Part shown: positions 1 through 7,639 of the stretch, piece after piece
Layout: the number at the start of each line of letters is the position of its first letter
Position numbering within the stretch: position 1 is the first letter of the stretch
Source of the DNA: Saccharibacillus endophyticus
GTDB taxonomy: Bacteria; Bacillota; Bacilli; Paenibacillales; Paenibacillaceae
Assembly: GCF_013185185.1 (NCBI RefSeq)
Contig: NZ_JAAZWE010000001.1
Location: forward strand, 186,001 to 250,000
Reading direction: 5' to 3'
Length of the DNA stretch: 64,000 bases
Notes under the pieces: model-generated
The model's database searches: none
Told to the model about the DNA's origin: nothing
What the model saw: the letters and a program-made list of their open reading frames with translations, nothing else
Made by a program: the position numbers and the translations under genes

Positions 1-2
1 GT

Positions 3-686
3 GCAGGCATCGGGAAATCCCTTTCCTTTTACCGACTTCAGGCATTCGAGGTCGTGGCTCCGGTGCTGGAGGCGATTGCGCTGGTCAACCGGACTTATTT
101 GCGCAAAGGGTGGGGCAAGAATCTCACGGAGATCTATAATCTGCCCGTTCGCCCAGCAGAGCTGGAACAGGTGATGAATACGATCATGCGAAGTGCGGAA
201 CCGCCTGCGATCATTGGAGCCTGCGAGTTTCTGGCGGATGCGGTGAAAGGGGTCATTGACGACCGGAGAAGCCTGCTTCAGCCTCCAACGCCCGATTATG
301 CGCAAAGAGCCGAAGGGTTTTTCGAAGAGTTCAAAGGACTGCTGGATAAAGTGCAATCGGCTTGCGAACGCAAGGATTATGAGCTGGCCTTTTTCTCGGC
401 GGTGCATGCGGAGAGCGAACTGAACAGCTTCCTCGTATTTTGCGAAACGGGGCACTGGAAAGTTGGGAAAAAAGCGCAAGAGGCGGGGCGAAAGATTGCC
501 GAACAGGCCAAATTGCCTTCACTCGTATCGGTACTTGACCCTGCCAATCTGTTTGTGCTTCAATCCGCTGCGAACCGCTTGGAAGTGACGCTGGAACGCT
601 TTTTCCGCGAGCAGGGCGTAGATATTCGGAAATTCGATAGTCTGACCGAATTCCGTGCGTTCTTGTTGGGATCGAAATCAGAGTGA
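3..686 (+). CDS. Uncharacterised protein, 5' end outside the window
   Basis: The frame is open from the first bases to a TGA at 684, giving about 227 visible residues; the true start lies upstream. A GTG at 54 has no convincing ribosome site, so I treat the gene as truncated by the window edge. The visible part is mostly helical, with a hydrophobic N-terminal stretch (FEVVAPVLEAIALVNRTYL) and two Cys near the middle. No catalytic motif is obvious. It could be the C-terminal helical part of a nucleotidyltransferase-like protein, but that is only an impression of its helical pattern. It converges on the LacI regulator gene across a large palindromic element. Confidence 0.6.
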   Translation, partial: AGIGKSLSFYRLQAFEVVAPVLEAIALVNRTYLRKGWGKNLTEIYNLPVRPAELEQVMNTIMRSAEPPAIIGACEFLADAVKGVIDDRRSLLQPPTPDYAQRAEGFFEEFKGLLDKVQSACERKDYELAFFSAVHAESELNSFLVFCETGHWKVGKKAQEAGRKIAEQAKLPSLVSVLDPANLFVLQSAANRLEVTLERFFREQGVDIRKFDSLTEFRAFLLGSKSE

Positions 687-703
687 GGCTGTACGATAGA
701 ATG

Positions 704-859
704 AAAAAAGCACCGACCGAGTAGCTTGACCAAGTTAAATGTAAGGTTACGCCCGGCTGAAACGCACCTAAAGCGTGTGCGTTTCAGCCACACGTAAACC
801 TATGATTAAGGTTGGTCAAGCTACCAGAACATGAATTTGTTCTTGGAACGGTGCTTTTT
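704..859. terminator. Large nested inverted-repeat element between convergent genes
   Basis: The outer arms AAAAAGCACCG (705-715) and CGGTGCTTTTT (849-859) form a bidirectional terminator-like stem. Inside are GTAGCTTGACCAA (721-733) with TTGGTCAAGCTAC (812-824), then GGCTGAAACGCAC (755-767) with GTGCGTTTCAGCC (777-789), and a side hairpin at 824-846. The insert at 721-824 looks like a palindromic element nested in a terminator loop. Confidence 0.6.
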
Positions 860-867
860 GGCGTGTT

Positions 868-1896
868 TTAGGCGTCGTGCATCGCGGAGCGCTTCAGCGA
901 CACGCTTGACTCCCGGACGATCAGACGCGGCTCGAACTGGACTTTTTCATAATCGCCGATGATTTGATCACGGATACGTTTGAGTAAAAGTTCTGCCGCC
1001 AATCGCGCCACTTCGCTGCCCATGATGGAAACGGAGCTGATTTGCGGGCTGCTGATCGTGGTCCATTGGTTGTTATCGACACCGACGACGGCAACTTCTT
1101 CCGGTACGCGCACGCCGAGTTCTTTGAAACGGTTCACGAGTCCGATCGCGACCATGTCATTCACCGCGTACACGGCATCCGGCATATGGGCCAACCCGTG
1201 AAAATAATCGGCGGCGCGTGTTCCGGTTTGCAACGAAAAGTCGTCGCCGAAATACACCAGTGAAGCGTCTACCCGATCCAGTGCGCGTTCATAGGCGAGG
1301 TAGCGGTCTTCGATGACGTCTTTTTGCGTGCCGGCATAAGCAATACGGCTGCGGCCGATCTGCTTGAGATGATCCATCACGAGCTGGCCTTCCAGCATGG
1401 ACAAACACACGATGTCCGCTTGAAGCGTAGAGTCCAGCTGCTTACCGTAGTTGATCACAGAAATCGGCACGCCGGCTTTGTTGATCAGCTCGGGCAGCGT
1501 TTTCGGGTAGGCCAGCGGCATGATGATGAGTCCGTCCACATGCAGCTTTTTGATATCGCGAACCACTTCCAGCTCGGCCCGCGCGTTGCCCGCCGTGTTG
1601 ATCTGGACGACCCGGTAACCGTGCGCTTTCGCGGCTTGCTCGACGGCCCAGGCAATATCCGGAATGATCGCGTTGCGGATATCCGGCACGGCGAGCGCGA
1701 TTTGGTTGGTTAGACGAACCTTCAGGCTCTGCGCGGATGTATTGGGGACGAAGCCGAGTTCTTCTATCTTTTGGAGGATGCGGGTCCGGGTCTTGGCGCT
1801 AATCCCTTCGCCGTTGTTAATCGCCCGGGAAACGGTTGCGATCCCGACTCCGGCATGCCGGGCCACATCCTCGATCGTTACTTTCTTCGATGCCAC
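868..1896 (-). CDS. LacI/GalR-family transcriptional regulator
   Basis: A 342-residue repressor-type protein of normal family length. The N-terminal helix-turn-helix (about residues 6-26, TIEDVARHAGVGIATVSRA) is canonical LacI. The rest is a periplasmic-binding-protein-like effector domain with the usual late motif VVGVDNN. It is divergent from the butanediol dehydrogenase gene. Two similar palindromes, one just upstream of its own start and one over the dehydrogenase promoter, are its likely operators, so autoregulation and control of the neighbour are probable. The effector is unknown. GGAAACGTTTCC-like sites are typical of LacI-family and catabolite-control proteins, so CcpA could also bind. 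Confidence 0.93.
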   Translation of the reverse strand: MASKKVTIEDVARHAGVGIATVSRAINNGEGISAKTRTRILQKIEELGFVPNTSAQSLKVRLTNQIALAVPDIRNAIIPDIAWAVEQAAKAHGYRVVQINTAGNARAELEVVRDIKKLHVDGLIIMPLAYPKTLPELINKAGVPISVINYGKQLDSTLQADIVCLSMLEGQLVMDHLKQIGRSRIAYAGTQKDVIEDRYLAYERALDRVDASLVYFGDDFSLQTGTRAADYFHGLAHMPDAVYAVNDMVAIGLVNRFKELGVRVPEEVAVVGVDNNQWTTISSPQISSVSIMGSEVARLAAELLLKRIRDQIIGDYEKVQFEPRLIVRESSVSLKRSAMHDA

Positions 1897-1920
1897 ATTG
1901 ATCGCCTGCCTTATTCGGGT

Positions 1921-1940
1921 TTTCGGAATCGTTTCCGAAA
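1921..1940. promoter_or_regulatory. Operator palindrome upstream of the lacI-type gene
   Basis: TTTCGGAA-TCGT-TTCCGAAA is an inverted repeat with 8-base arms placed 25 bases before the regulator's start. Its centre and arms resemble the palindrome at 2126, which suggests autoregulation by the LacI-type protein or binding by CcpA. Confidence 0.6.
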
Positions 1941-2090
1941 AATTTTGAAAACTCTGTTATGTCTCTTTATTATATCATTCCATCCATAAGCAAGGTTGAA
2001 ATTCGGGCATAACGGCTTTAAAAAGCTTGTTTTTAAGGTTTTTGATGATAAAAAGTCTATGAAACGCAAGGATATATCTGCTTGATTGGT

Positions 2091-2139
2091 TTGACAATGT
2101 GTCAGAACTGTGACATATTTGATTTCGGAAACGTTTCCG
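2091..2139 (+). promoter_or_regulatory. Promoter and overlapping operator of the butanediol dehydrogenase gene
   Basis: TTGACA at 2091-2096 and CATATT at 2114-2119 are 17 bases apart and fit a vegetative sigma-A promoter. A perfect 14-base palindrome, CGGAAACGTTTCCG (2126-2139), covers the expected transcription start. A bound LacI-family protein there would block initiation. Confidence 0.6.
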
Positions 2140-2188
2140 GAATAACCGGAATGCGTAGTGTGAAGACAATCGAAGGAGATGACCGGCA

Positions 2189-3238
2189 ATGAAAGCATTG
2201 AGATGGCATGGACCGAAGGATTTGCGTCTGGAGACGATCGAGGAGCCGAAAGCTCTTCCCGGAAAAGTAAAGATCAAAGTGGAATGGTGCGGCATTTGCG
2301 GCAGCGATCTGCACGAATATACGGCAGGCCCTATCTTTATCCCGGCAAGCGATCCGCATCCGATCACGGGCGAAGTCGCTCCGGTCGTGATGGGGCATGA
2401 ATTCTCCGGCCGCGTCGTGGAAACGGGCGAAGGCGTGACTCGCGTACAAGCCGGAGATCGCGTTGTGGTCGAACCGATTTATGCTTGCGGAACATGCGAA
2501 GCTTGTCGGAAAGGCAAATATAATCTGTGCGAAAAAATGGGCTTTCTCGGTCTCGCCGGAGGCGGAGGAGGATTCTCCGAATACGTAACGGCTGAAGATT
2601 ATATGGTGCACAAAATTCCGGACAGCATTTCTTACGAGCAAGGCGCATTGGTTGAACCGTCTGCGGTTGCGCTGCATGCCGTGCGTCAAAGCAAACTGAA
2701 AGTCGGCGATAAAGCCGCGGTATTCGGCGCAGGTCCGATCGGTCTGCTGGTGATCGAAGCGCTCAAAGCATCCGGCGCTGCGGAAATCTATGCGGTCGAG
2801 CTATCCCCGGAACGTAAAGCGAAAGCAGCCGAACTAGGCGCGATCGTGCTTGATCCGAAAGAATTCGACGTTGTTGCCGAGCTGCATGCCCGTACGAACG
2901 GCGGCGTGGACGTCGCTTACGAAGTTACCGGCGTGCCTCCGGTTCTGACGCAAGCTCTGGAATCGACGAATATCGGCGGCGAGCTGATGATCGTCAGCAT
3001 CTTCGAGACCGAAGCTCCGATCATGCCGAACCGCATCGTGATGAAAGAACGCACCGTGAACGGAATCATCGGCTACCGCGACGTGTTCCCTGCGGTTATC
3101 AGCCTGATGGATCAAGGCTACTTCCCGGCAGATAAGCTGGTAACGAAGCGGATCGGGTTGGATGAGGTGTTGAGCGAAGGATTCGAGACGCTGTTGAAAG
3201 AGAAGAATCAGGTGAAGATTCTGGTTAAGGCGGAGTAG
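2189..3238 (+). CDS. bdhA: (R,R)-butanediol dehydrogenase / medium-chain zinc alcohol dehydrogenase
   Basis: A 349-residue zinc-dependent MDR dehydrogenase, likely interconverting acetoin and 2,3-butanediol with NAD. Visible features are the catalytic zinc ligands in CGICGSDLHE (about residues 34-43) and the GHEFSG motif (about 70-75). The structural-zinc cysteines are CGTCEACRKGKYNLC (about 96-110), and the Rossmann motif is GAGPIG (about 180-185). Length and motifs match Bacillus subtilis BdhA. The ATG follows a GAAGGAGATG ribosome site. The divergent LacI regulator and the operator over the promoter suggest induction by a sugar or overflow signal. Other polyol or threonine dehydrogenases share this fold, so the substrate is inferred from overall resemblance. 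Confidence 0.82.
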   Translation: MKALRWHGPKDLRLETIEEPKALPGKVKIKVEWCGICGSDLHEYTAGPIFIPASDPHPITGEVAPVVMGHEFSGRVVETGEGVTRVQAGDRVVVEPIYACGTCEACRKGKYNLCEKMGFLGLAGGGGGFSEYVTAEDYMVHKIPDSISYEQGALVEPSAVALHAVRQSKLKVGDKAAVFGAGPIGLLVIEALKASGAAEIYAVELSPERKAKAAELGAIVLDPKEFDVVAELHARTNGGVDVAYEVTGVPPVLTQALESTNIGGELMIVSIFETEAPIMPNRIVMKERTVNGIIGYRDVFPAVISLMDQGYFPADKLVTKRIGLDEVLSEGFETLLKEKNQVKILVKAE

Positions 3239-3349
3239 ATGGTAGTGGGCGGCCTATTCGTTTTAATAAGCCACTAGTGAAACGATTCTTACTTCGAGCA
3301 AAGGCCCCACCTTGTCTGGAAGTATAGAAGCAATAGCTGGCAGACTAAT

Positions 3350-3385
3350 CCCGGAAACGTTAAAGAGACGTTTCCGGGATTTTTA
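3350..3385 (+). terminator. Rho-independent terminator after bdhA
   Basis: CCCGGAAACGT (3350-3360) pairs with ACGTTTCCGGG (3368-3378), followed by ATTTTTATT. The stem repeats the GGAAACGT half-site of the two operators upstream. Confidence 0.85.
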
Positions 3386-3419
3386 TTGTGAATGCAAATA
3401 CGGGATGAATGCGAGCTTA

Positions 3420-3472
3420 CAAAAGTGCGAACCTGAAGCTCACATAGAATCCCCGGCAGGTTCGCACTTTTG
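3420..3472. repeat. 16-bp perfect inverted repeat
   Basis: CAAAAGTGCGAACCTG (3420-3435) and CAGGTTCGCACTTTTG (3457-3472) enclose 21 bases. Each side shows a short T or A run, so it could terminate transcription in either direction. Confidence 0.6.
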
Positions 3473-3573
3473 AGCCCTCAGAGCCTTGTTGGGCGAGGAC
3501 TGAAAGTGGGTACTGTCGCTCCCTATACGGGAGTGCAGAATCGAAGCAGGTGCCTAAATGTATACTCTTTACT

Positions 3574-3610
3574 ATGTTGAAACCACGGTAATTTCCCGTG
3601 GTTTCAACAT
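3574..3610. repeat. 15-bp perfect hairpin
   Basis: ATGTTGAAACCACGG (3574-3588) pairs with CCGTGGTTTCAACAT (3596-3610) around a 7-base loop. No T run follows. It lies in a gene-free stretch and its role is unknown. Confidence 0.5.
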
Positions 3611-3633
3611 GTCTATAAAGACTAACGTAGCTA

Positions 3634-3776
3634 GAAGCGAGAAGGTGGAGAGAGAAATTCAGTGAAGGAATGGAATGATCGCCTTTGAAATCGGGAAAAT
3701 TCCGCTAAAAATTCAATCCTTTTTCCCGATTTCAACACGCGACCGGAACGAATTTCTCTCGGAGCCTTCTCGCTTC
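3634..3776. repeat. Long intergenic palindromic repeat, copy 1
   Basis: Three nested perfect stems: GAAGCGAGAAGG/CCTTCTCGCTTC (3634-3645 and 3765-3776), GAGAGAAATTC/GAATTTCTCTC (3650-3660 and 3750-3760), and a 15-bp inner stem TTGAAATCGGGAAAA (3685-3699) with 3721-3735. Blocks of it recur in the same order at 59832-60022, so this is a dispersed structured family and not a single terminator. Confidence 0.6.
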
Positions 3777-3819
3777 CCGCACAAACTTAACTTTCTCGAC
3801 AGCCTAGAACTACGACATC

Positions 3820-3951
3820 ATGCAGCACGGGATATTCGGCGGAGTCGGCAGCGCAGGCATGCAGCTGTCGATCGCCTCGATTTCCATACTGATCCTGCTG
3901 TCCCTGTCCATTTTGCTGTCGCTCAAGCTGTATGCCAGACAGGATATTTGA
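3820..3951 (+). pseudogene. C-terminal remnant of an ABC-type membrane permease
   Basis: A 43-codon frame starts at ATG 3820; an in-frame TAG lies a few codons upstream. It encodes MQHGIFGGVG, then a hydrophobic helix (IASISILILLSLSILLSLKLY) and ends ARQDI. A transmembrane helix followed by LKLYxRxD is typical of the extreme C-terminus of ABC-2-type permeases. I read it as the tail of a gene lost next to the palindromic repeat. A genuine small membrane protein cannot be excluded. Confidence 0.35.
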
Positions 3952-4098
3952 TTCCAAGCGCACCAAGCTCGAAATTTGTAAAACTGCGGGGTAACCTCTA
4001 TACTTAAAGTGACCGATATTCATGATATGACGAATATTTGACGGGCGGCCGGATGCCGAATTCGGTGCCCCCTGCAGAGAGGAACGGAAACAAATTTC

Positions 4099-4863
4099 AT
4101 GGAAAACAATGCTTTGGATTTTACGAATAAAAGGATCCCGATGGAGCAGCTGAAGTCGTTCCGCGACGAAGTAACCCGCTTTATGATGACGTACAAGTTT
4201 GCACTCGACGAGATGGAAACCAAGATCGACATCCTGAAGCAGGAATTTCAGACGCTGCACGACTACAGTCCGATCGAGCATACCAAGTCGCGCCTCAAGT
4301 CGCCGGAGAGCATCGTGAACAAGCTGATTCGCAAGCAGCACGATATTTCCCTGACCTCGATCAAGGAGCATATCCGCGATATCGCCGGCCTGCGTATTAC
4401 GTGTTCATTCATTTCCGATATCTACAAGGTCAGCGAGATGCTTCAGCAGCAGAACGACCTTAAAGTATTGGACATCAAGGACTACATTGCCCATCCGAAA
4501 AGCAACGGTTACCGCAGCCTGCATCTGTTGATCGAAGTGCCGGTGTTCTTGTCCGACCGGACGGAGCATGTGTGCGTGGAGCTTCAGATTCGCACCATCG
4601 CGATGGATTTCTGGGCCAGCCTGGAACATAAAATCTTCTACAAATACAATCAGGACGTGCCTAGCGAACTGTTGTCCGAGCTGAAAACGGCTGCGGATTC
4701 CGCCAGCTCGCTCGATCTGCAAATGGAACGTTTGCAGCATGAAGTACAGGCGATCAAGGACGCGCACGACGCCGAAGAACGCGAAATGTTGAAGACCATT
4801 CATATCAACGGCCAGCAATTCCGGATTCCGGGAACGCTGCTCGACATATTGGGACAAAATTGA
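4099..4863 (+). CDS. ywaC: Small alarmone synthetase, RelP/SasA (YwaC) type
   Basis: Makes (p)ppGpp by moving pyrophosphate from ATP to GTP or GDP; acts in the cytosol in stress signalling. The 254 residues hold a lone RelA/SpoT synthetase domain: YKFALDEMETK (about 32-42), HTKSRLKS (61-68), DIAGLRI (94-100), the G-loop SNGYRSLHL (135-143), LQIRTIAMDFWASLEHK (162-178). There is no hydrolase or regulatory domain. The wording of these motifs follows B. subtilis YwaC (SasA) more closely than YjbM, though the protein is about 40 residues longer at both ends. The start is the ATG after AGAGGAACGG. A strong terminator follows. Confidence 0.88.
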   Translation: MENNALDFTNKRIPMEQLKSFRDEVTRFMMTYKFALDEMETKIDILKQEFQTLHDYSPIEHTKSRLKSPESIVNKLIRKQHDISLTSIKEHIRDIAGLRITCSFISDIYKVSEMLQQQNDLKVLDIKDYIAHPKSNGYRSLHLLIEVPVFLSDRTEHVCVELQIRTIAMDFWASLEHKIFYKYNQDVPSELLSELKTAADSASSLDLQMERLQHEVQAIKDAHDAEEREMLKTIHINGQQFRIPGTLLDILGQN

Positions 4864-4870
4864 TCGTGTT

Positions 4871-4909
4871 AAAAAGACCAGGGCGGAAACATTCCATCCG
4901 GTCTTTTTT
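4871..4909 (+). terminator. Terminator after the alarmone synthetase gene
   Basis: AAAAAGACC (4871-4879) pairs with GGTCTTTTTT (4900-4909), with a 20-base loop. Confidence 0.7.
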
Positions 4910-5065
4910 CCTATATTCATAGGTAAAATTTGCTTGGAAAATGCTTATGAAACCATTGATTTTAGCGCTAAAGGCCCGTAGTATATTGTATACTTAGTAA
5001 TTGTGTACGCTAAAAAGGTAAACGATTCGAACGGAAAACGCTGCTGCGATGGGGGAGGAGTCACC

Positions 5066-6694
5066 TTGCCGGGACAACATATGTATAAAAAAGGCACACA
5101 GTTCAAACAGCCGGATTGGGGACTGCTTGATCGGGAGAGCGAATCGGAAGGCTGCACGGCCGAAGAATTTTCGCGCTTGCTGGACCTATTGGAAGTCCAG
5201 CCTTACCGCGACGTGAATTCGGCGATTGCGCCGGTTCAGCAGGCACTCGGTGTCGCCGCCAGATTGGACCGCGAGGATCTGACCCAACGAACTCGCCTCA
5301 TCCATGCCGACGTACTGGGCCGCCAAGGGAAAATCGCCGAAAGCGGTCGTCTGATTCGCGAGATTAATGCGTGGGCCGCAGAGAATGACCATGAGTATAT
5401 TTTGGCGCGCAGCCACCGCTTGCTTGCCGGGTTTTTCCGGCGGCTCGGGGATAATGACAGCTCGCTTGAGCACGCGCTGCGCGGGTTAAAGCATCTTCCC
5501 GGCGGCGTCGCACCGGCTACGCGTGCGGACCACTTGATGATGCTGGCGCTCGCGCTCGATGAATCGGGGGCTTACGACGACGCGAAGCAGCGTTTCGACG
5601 AAGTGCTCGAGATCGCGAATGCAACCCAGGACGTACAATTTGCTTTGTATGCGCTCAACAATATGGCGTTCACGTATTACGATCTGGGCGATCTGGAAAA
5701 GGCGGAAGAACTGATCGTGAAAATTCGCGATCTATCCGCCGTCCATGGATTCCCGCTTAACGCGATGCAGCTGGATACGATCGCGAAGGGAGAAATGCTG
5801 CTGGGTCGGCCGGAAGAGGCGGAGCGTACGTTACTGCCGGTCATTACCGATCCGTCCGAGCGTCGTTTGAGCGAGCTTGCTTCGCTGCCCGAATGCATGC
5901 TGACGATTGCTCAGGCTCAATTGCTTCAGGATAAGTTGGAAGAGTCCCAGGCGATGCTGGATGAAGCCAAGCATCTATGCGACGATCACGGTCTGGCGGC
6001 TTTGAGCGTACGCGTTCGTTTGCGTCAGTCGGAGCTGTATGCGGCGGCGGGTCGTTATAAGGAAGCGTACGAGGAGCACCGCTTGTTCCACGACGAATCC
6101 GAGGCGCTGCGTTCCGCGGAGCGCGAAGCCAAGGCCCATATTTTCCAAGCGGTATTCGAAGCCGAGGAAGCGCGCAAGAGCAGCGAGCATTTCCGCGAAA
6201 TGGCGCTGCGCGATCCGCTTACGGGACTGCGTAATCGGCGCTTCATCGACGAGCATATCGACACCTTGCTGAAGGAAGCGAAAGAAACGGGCGAGGCTCT
6301 CACCATCGCGATTATCGACTTGGATCATTTTAAACGCGTCAACGATACGTTATCGCACGTCGTCGGTGATACCGTGCTGATCAACGTCGCCAAAATTTTG
6401 TCGGTGGCGGCGGCCGAACCGGCTGCGGTAGCGCGGATGGGCGGCGAAGAATTCGTGGCGTTGTTCCCGCGCGCGGACGAAAAACAAGGCCGCGAATTGG
6501 CGAATCGGTTGTGCCGGGCGATTCGCGGCGCGGACTGGAGTCCGATTACGGGCAGTCTGCCCGTAACCGCAAGCATCGGCGTGCACACCGTATACGGCGG
6601 TTCGATCGGACGAACCGAGCTGCTGGCGATCGCGGATCGGCGTTTGTATATGGCGAAGCATGCCGGCAAAGACTGCGTGGTATCCGAGGGATAG
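5066..6694 (+). CDS. TPR-repeat diguanylate cyclase (GGDEF)
   Basis: Predicted to make cyclic di-GMP from two GTP. The TTG at 5066 is chosen because GGGGGAGGAG ends five bases before it; the frame is open to a GTG at 5003 that has no ribosome site. The first ~370 residues are helical TPR-like repeats (for example YALNNMAFTYYDLGDLEKAEEL), likely protein-protein sensing. The C-terminal GGDEF domain has DPLTGLRNRR and the active-site loop GGEEF at about 459-463. No RxxD inhibitory site precedes it, so product feedback through that site is not expected. No transmembrane helix is seen. It is a single-gene unit. Confidence 0.88.
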   Translation: MPGQHMYKKGTQFKQPDWGLLDRESESEGCTAEEFSRLLDLLEVQPYRDVNSAIAPVQQALGVAARLDREDLTQRTRLIHADVLGRQGKIAESGRLIREINAWAAENDHEYILARSHRLLAGFFRRLGDNDSSLEHALRGLKHLPGGVAPATRADHLMMLALALDESGAYDDAKQRFDEVLEIANATQDVQFALYALNNMAFTYYDLGDLEKAEELIVKIRDLSAVHGFPLNAMQLDTIAKGEMLLGRPEEAERTLLPVITDPSERRLSELASLPECMLTIAQAQLLQDKLEESQAMLDEAKHLCDDHGLAALSVRVRLRQSELYAAAGRYKEAYEEHRLFHDESEALRSAEREAKAHIFQAVFEAEEARKSSEHFREMALRDPLTGLRNRRFIDEHIDTLLKEAKETGEALTIAIIDLDHFKRVNDTLSHVVGDTVLINVAKILSVAAAEPAAVARMGGEEFVALFPRADEKQGRELANRLCRAIRGADWSPITGSLPVTASIGVHTVYGGSIGRTELLAIADRRLYMAKHAGKDCVVSEG

Positions 6695-6723
6695 TCATTC
6701 AGCGAAAATTGAATTCGATTGCG

Positions 6724-6762
6724 CAGCCGTTAGCGCATAGCAGATCCGCTAACGGCTGTTTG
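6724..6762 (+). terminator. Hairpin after the diguanylate cyclase gene
   Basis: CAGCCGTTAGCG (6724-6735) pairs perfectly with CGCTAACGGCTG (6747-6758). Only TTTG follows, so termination may be weak. Confidence 0.5.
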
Positions 6763-6919
6763 CCGTGCCTGGGGAGGACGTTTCGCTGCTGCATGGAAGG
6801 TGGCAGCAACGGTACGTTTTTCGCAGGAGTCCGTTGACCGGGTATCGAATCAGGTTTTGGAGATTTGCGGGAGATCGTGTTTAATGGAGGAGAACAGCAA
6901 GCGGACAGGAGGAAGTCAG

Positions 6920-7639
6920 ATGAGTAAAAAAGTGCTGGTCGTGGATGATGAGCCAGGTATTCGCAGCGCGATCGCGTATGCGTTAAAGCGCGAAGGATAC
7001 GAAATCGAAACGGCGGCGGACGGCGTGGAAGCGTTGGAGAAGGTGGAGTCGTTCGGCCCTTTGGTGTTGGTGCTCGATGTGATGATGCCGAGGATGGACG
7101 GGTATGAGGTATGCCGTCGCCTGGAGAATCGCAGCGGGATCGGGATTATTTTGCTGACCGTCAAAAACGATATGGTCGATAAAATCGTCGGGCTGGAGCT
7201 TGGCGCGGACGATTATATGACGAAGCCGTTCGAAATTCGCGAGGTGCTGGCACGGGTGAAAGCGCTCATGCGCCGGGTGGAGAAACAGACGCCGGCCGTC
7301 GAAGCGCATGACATTGCGGCCGAAGAATTCGATGCCGACGATCGGGTGGAGCTGGGGCCGCTTCGTATCCGGATCTCCCACCGTTCGGCCGAGCTGGACG
7401 GGGAGGAGCTGGAGCTGACGCCGAAAGAGTTCGATCTGCTCACGCTGCTTGTGTCGCGTCCGGCACGGGTGTTTACCCGGGACGATCTGCTCGACCGCGT
7501 GTGGAGCATGGATTATGCAGGCGGAACGCGGACGGTGGATATTCATGTGCAGCGGCTGCGGAAAAAACTGGGCGAAGCTCATCAGGGGATGCTGCAAACG
7601 GTATACGGCGTCGGCTACAAGGCGACCGCGCCGTCATGA
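6920..7639 (+). CDS. OmpR/PhoB-family response regulator
   Basis: 239 residues with a receiver domain (about 1-120: VDDE acidic pocket, phospho-acceptor Asp in VLDVMMPRMDG, Lys in TKPFE) and a C-terminal winged-helix DNA-binding domain (about 145-237, with ELTPKEFDLL and VHVQRLRKKL-like wording). Between them is an acidic linker of about 25 residues. The ATG at 6920 follows AGGAGGAAGTCAG. The stop overlaps the kinase start as ATGA, so the two are translationally coupled and are partners. Confidence 0.95.
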   Translation: MSKKVLVVDDEPGIRSAIAYALKREGYEIETAADGVEALEKVESFGPLVLVLDVMMPRMDGYEVCRRLENRSGIGIILLTVKNDMVDKIVGLELGADDYMTKPFEIREVLARVKALMRRVEKQTPAVEAHDIAAEEFDADDRVELGPLRIRISHRSAELDGEELELTPKEFDLLTLLVSRPARVFTRDDLLDRVWSMDYAGGTRTVDIHVQRLRKKLGEAHQGMLQTVYGVGYKATAPS

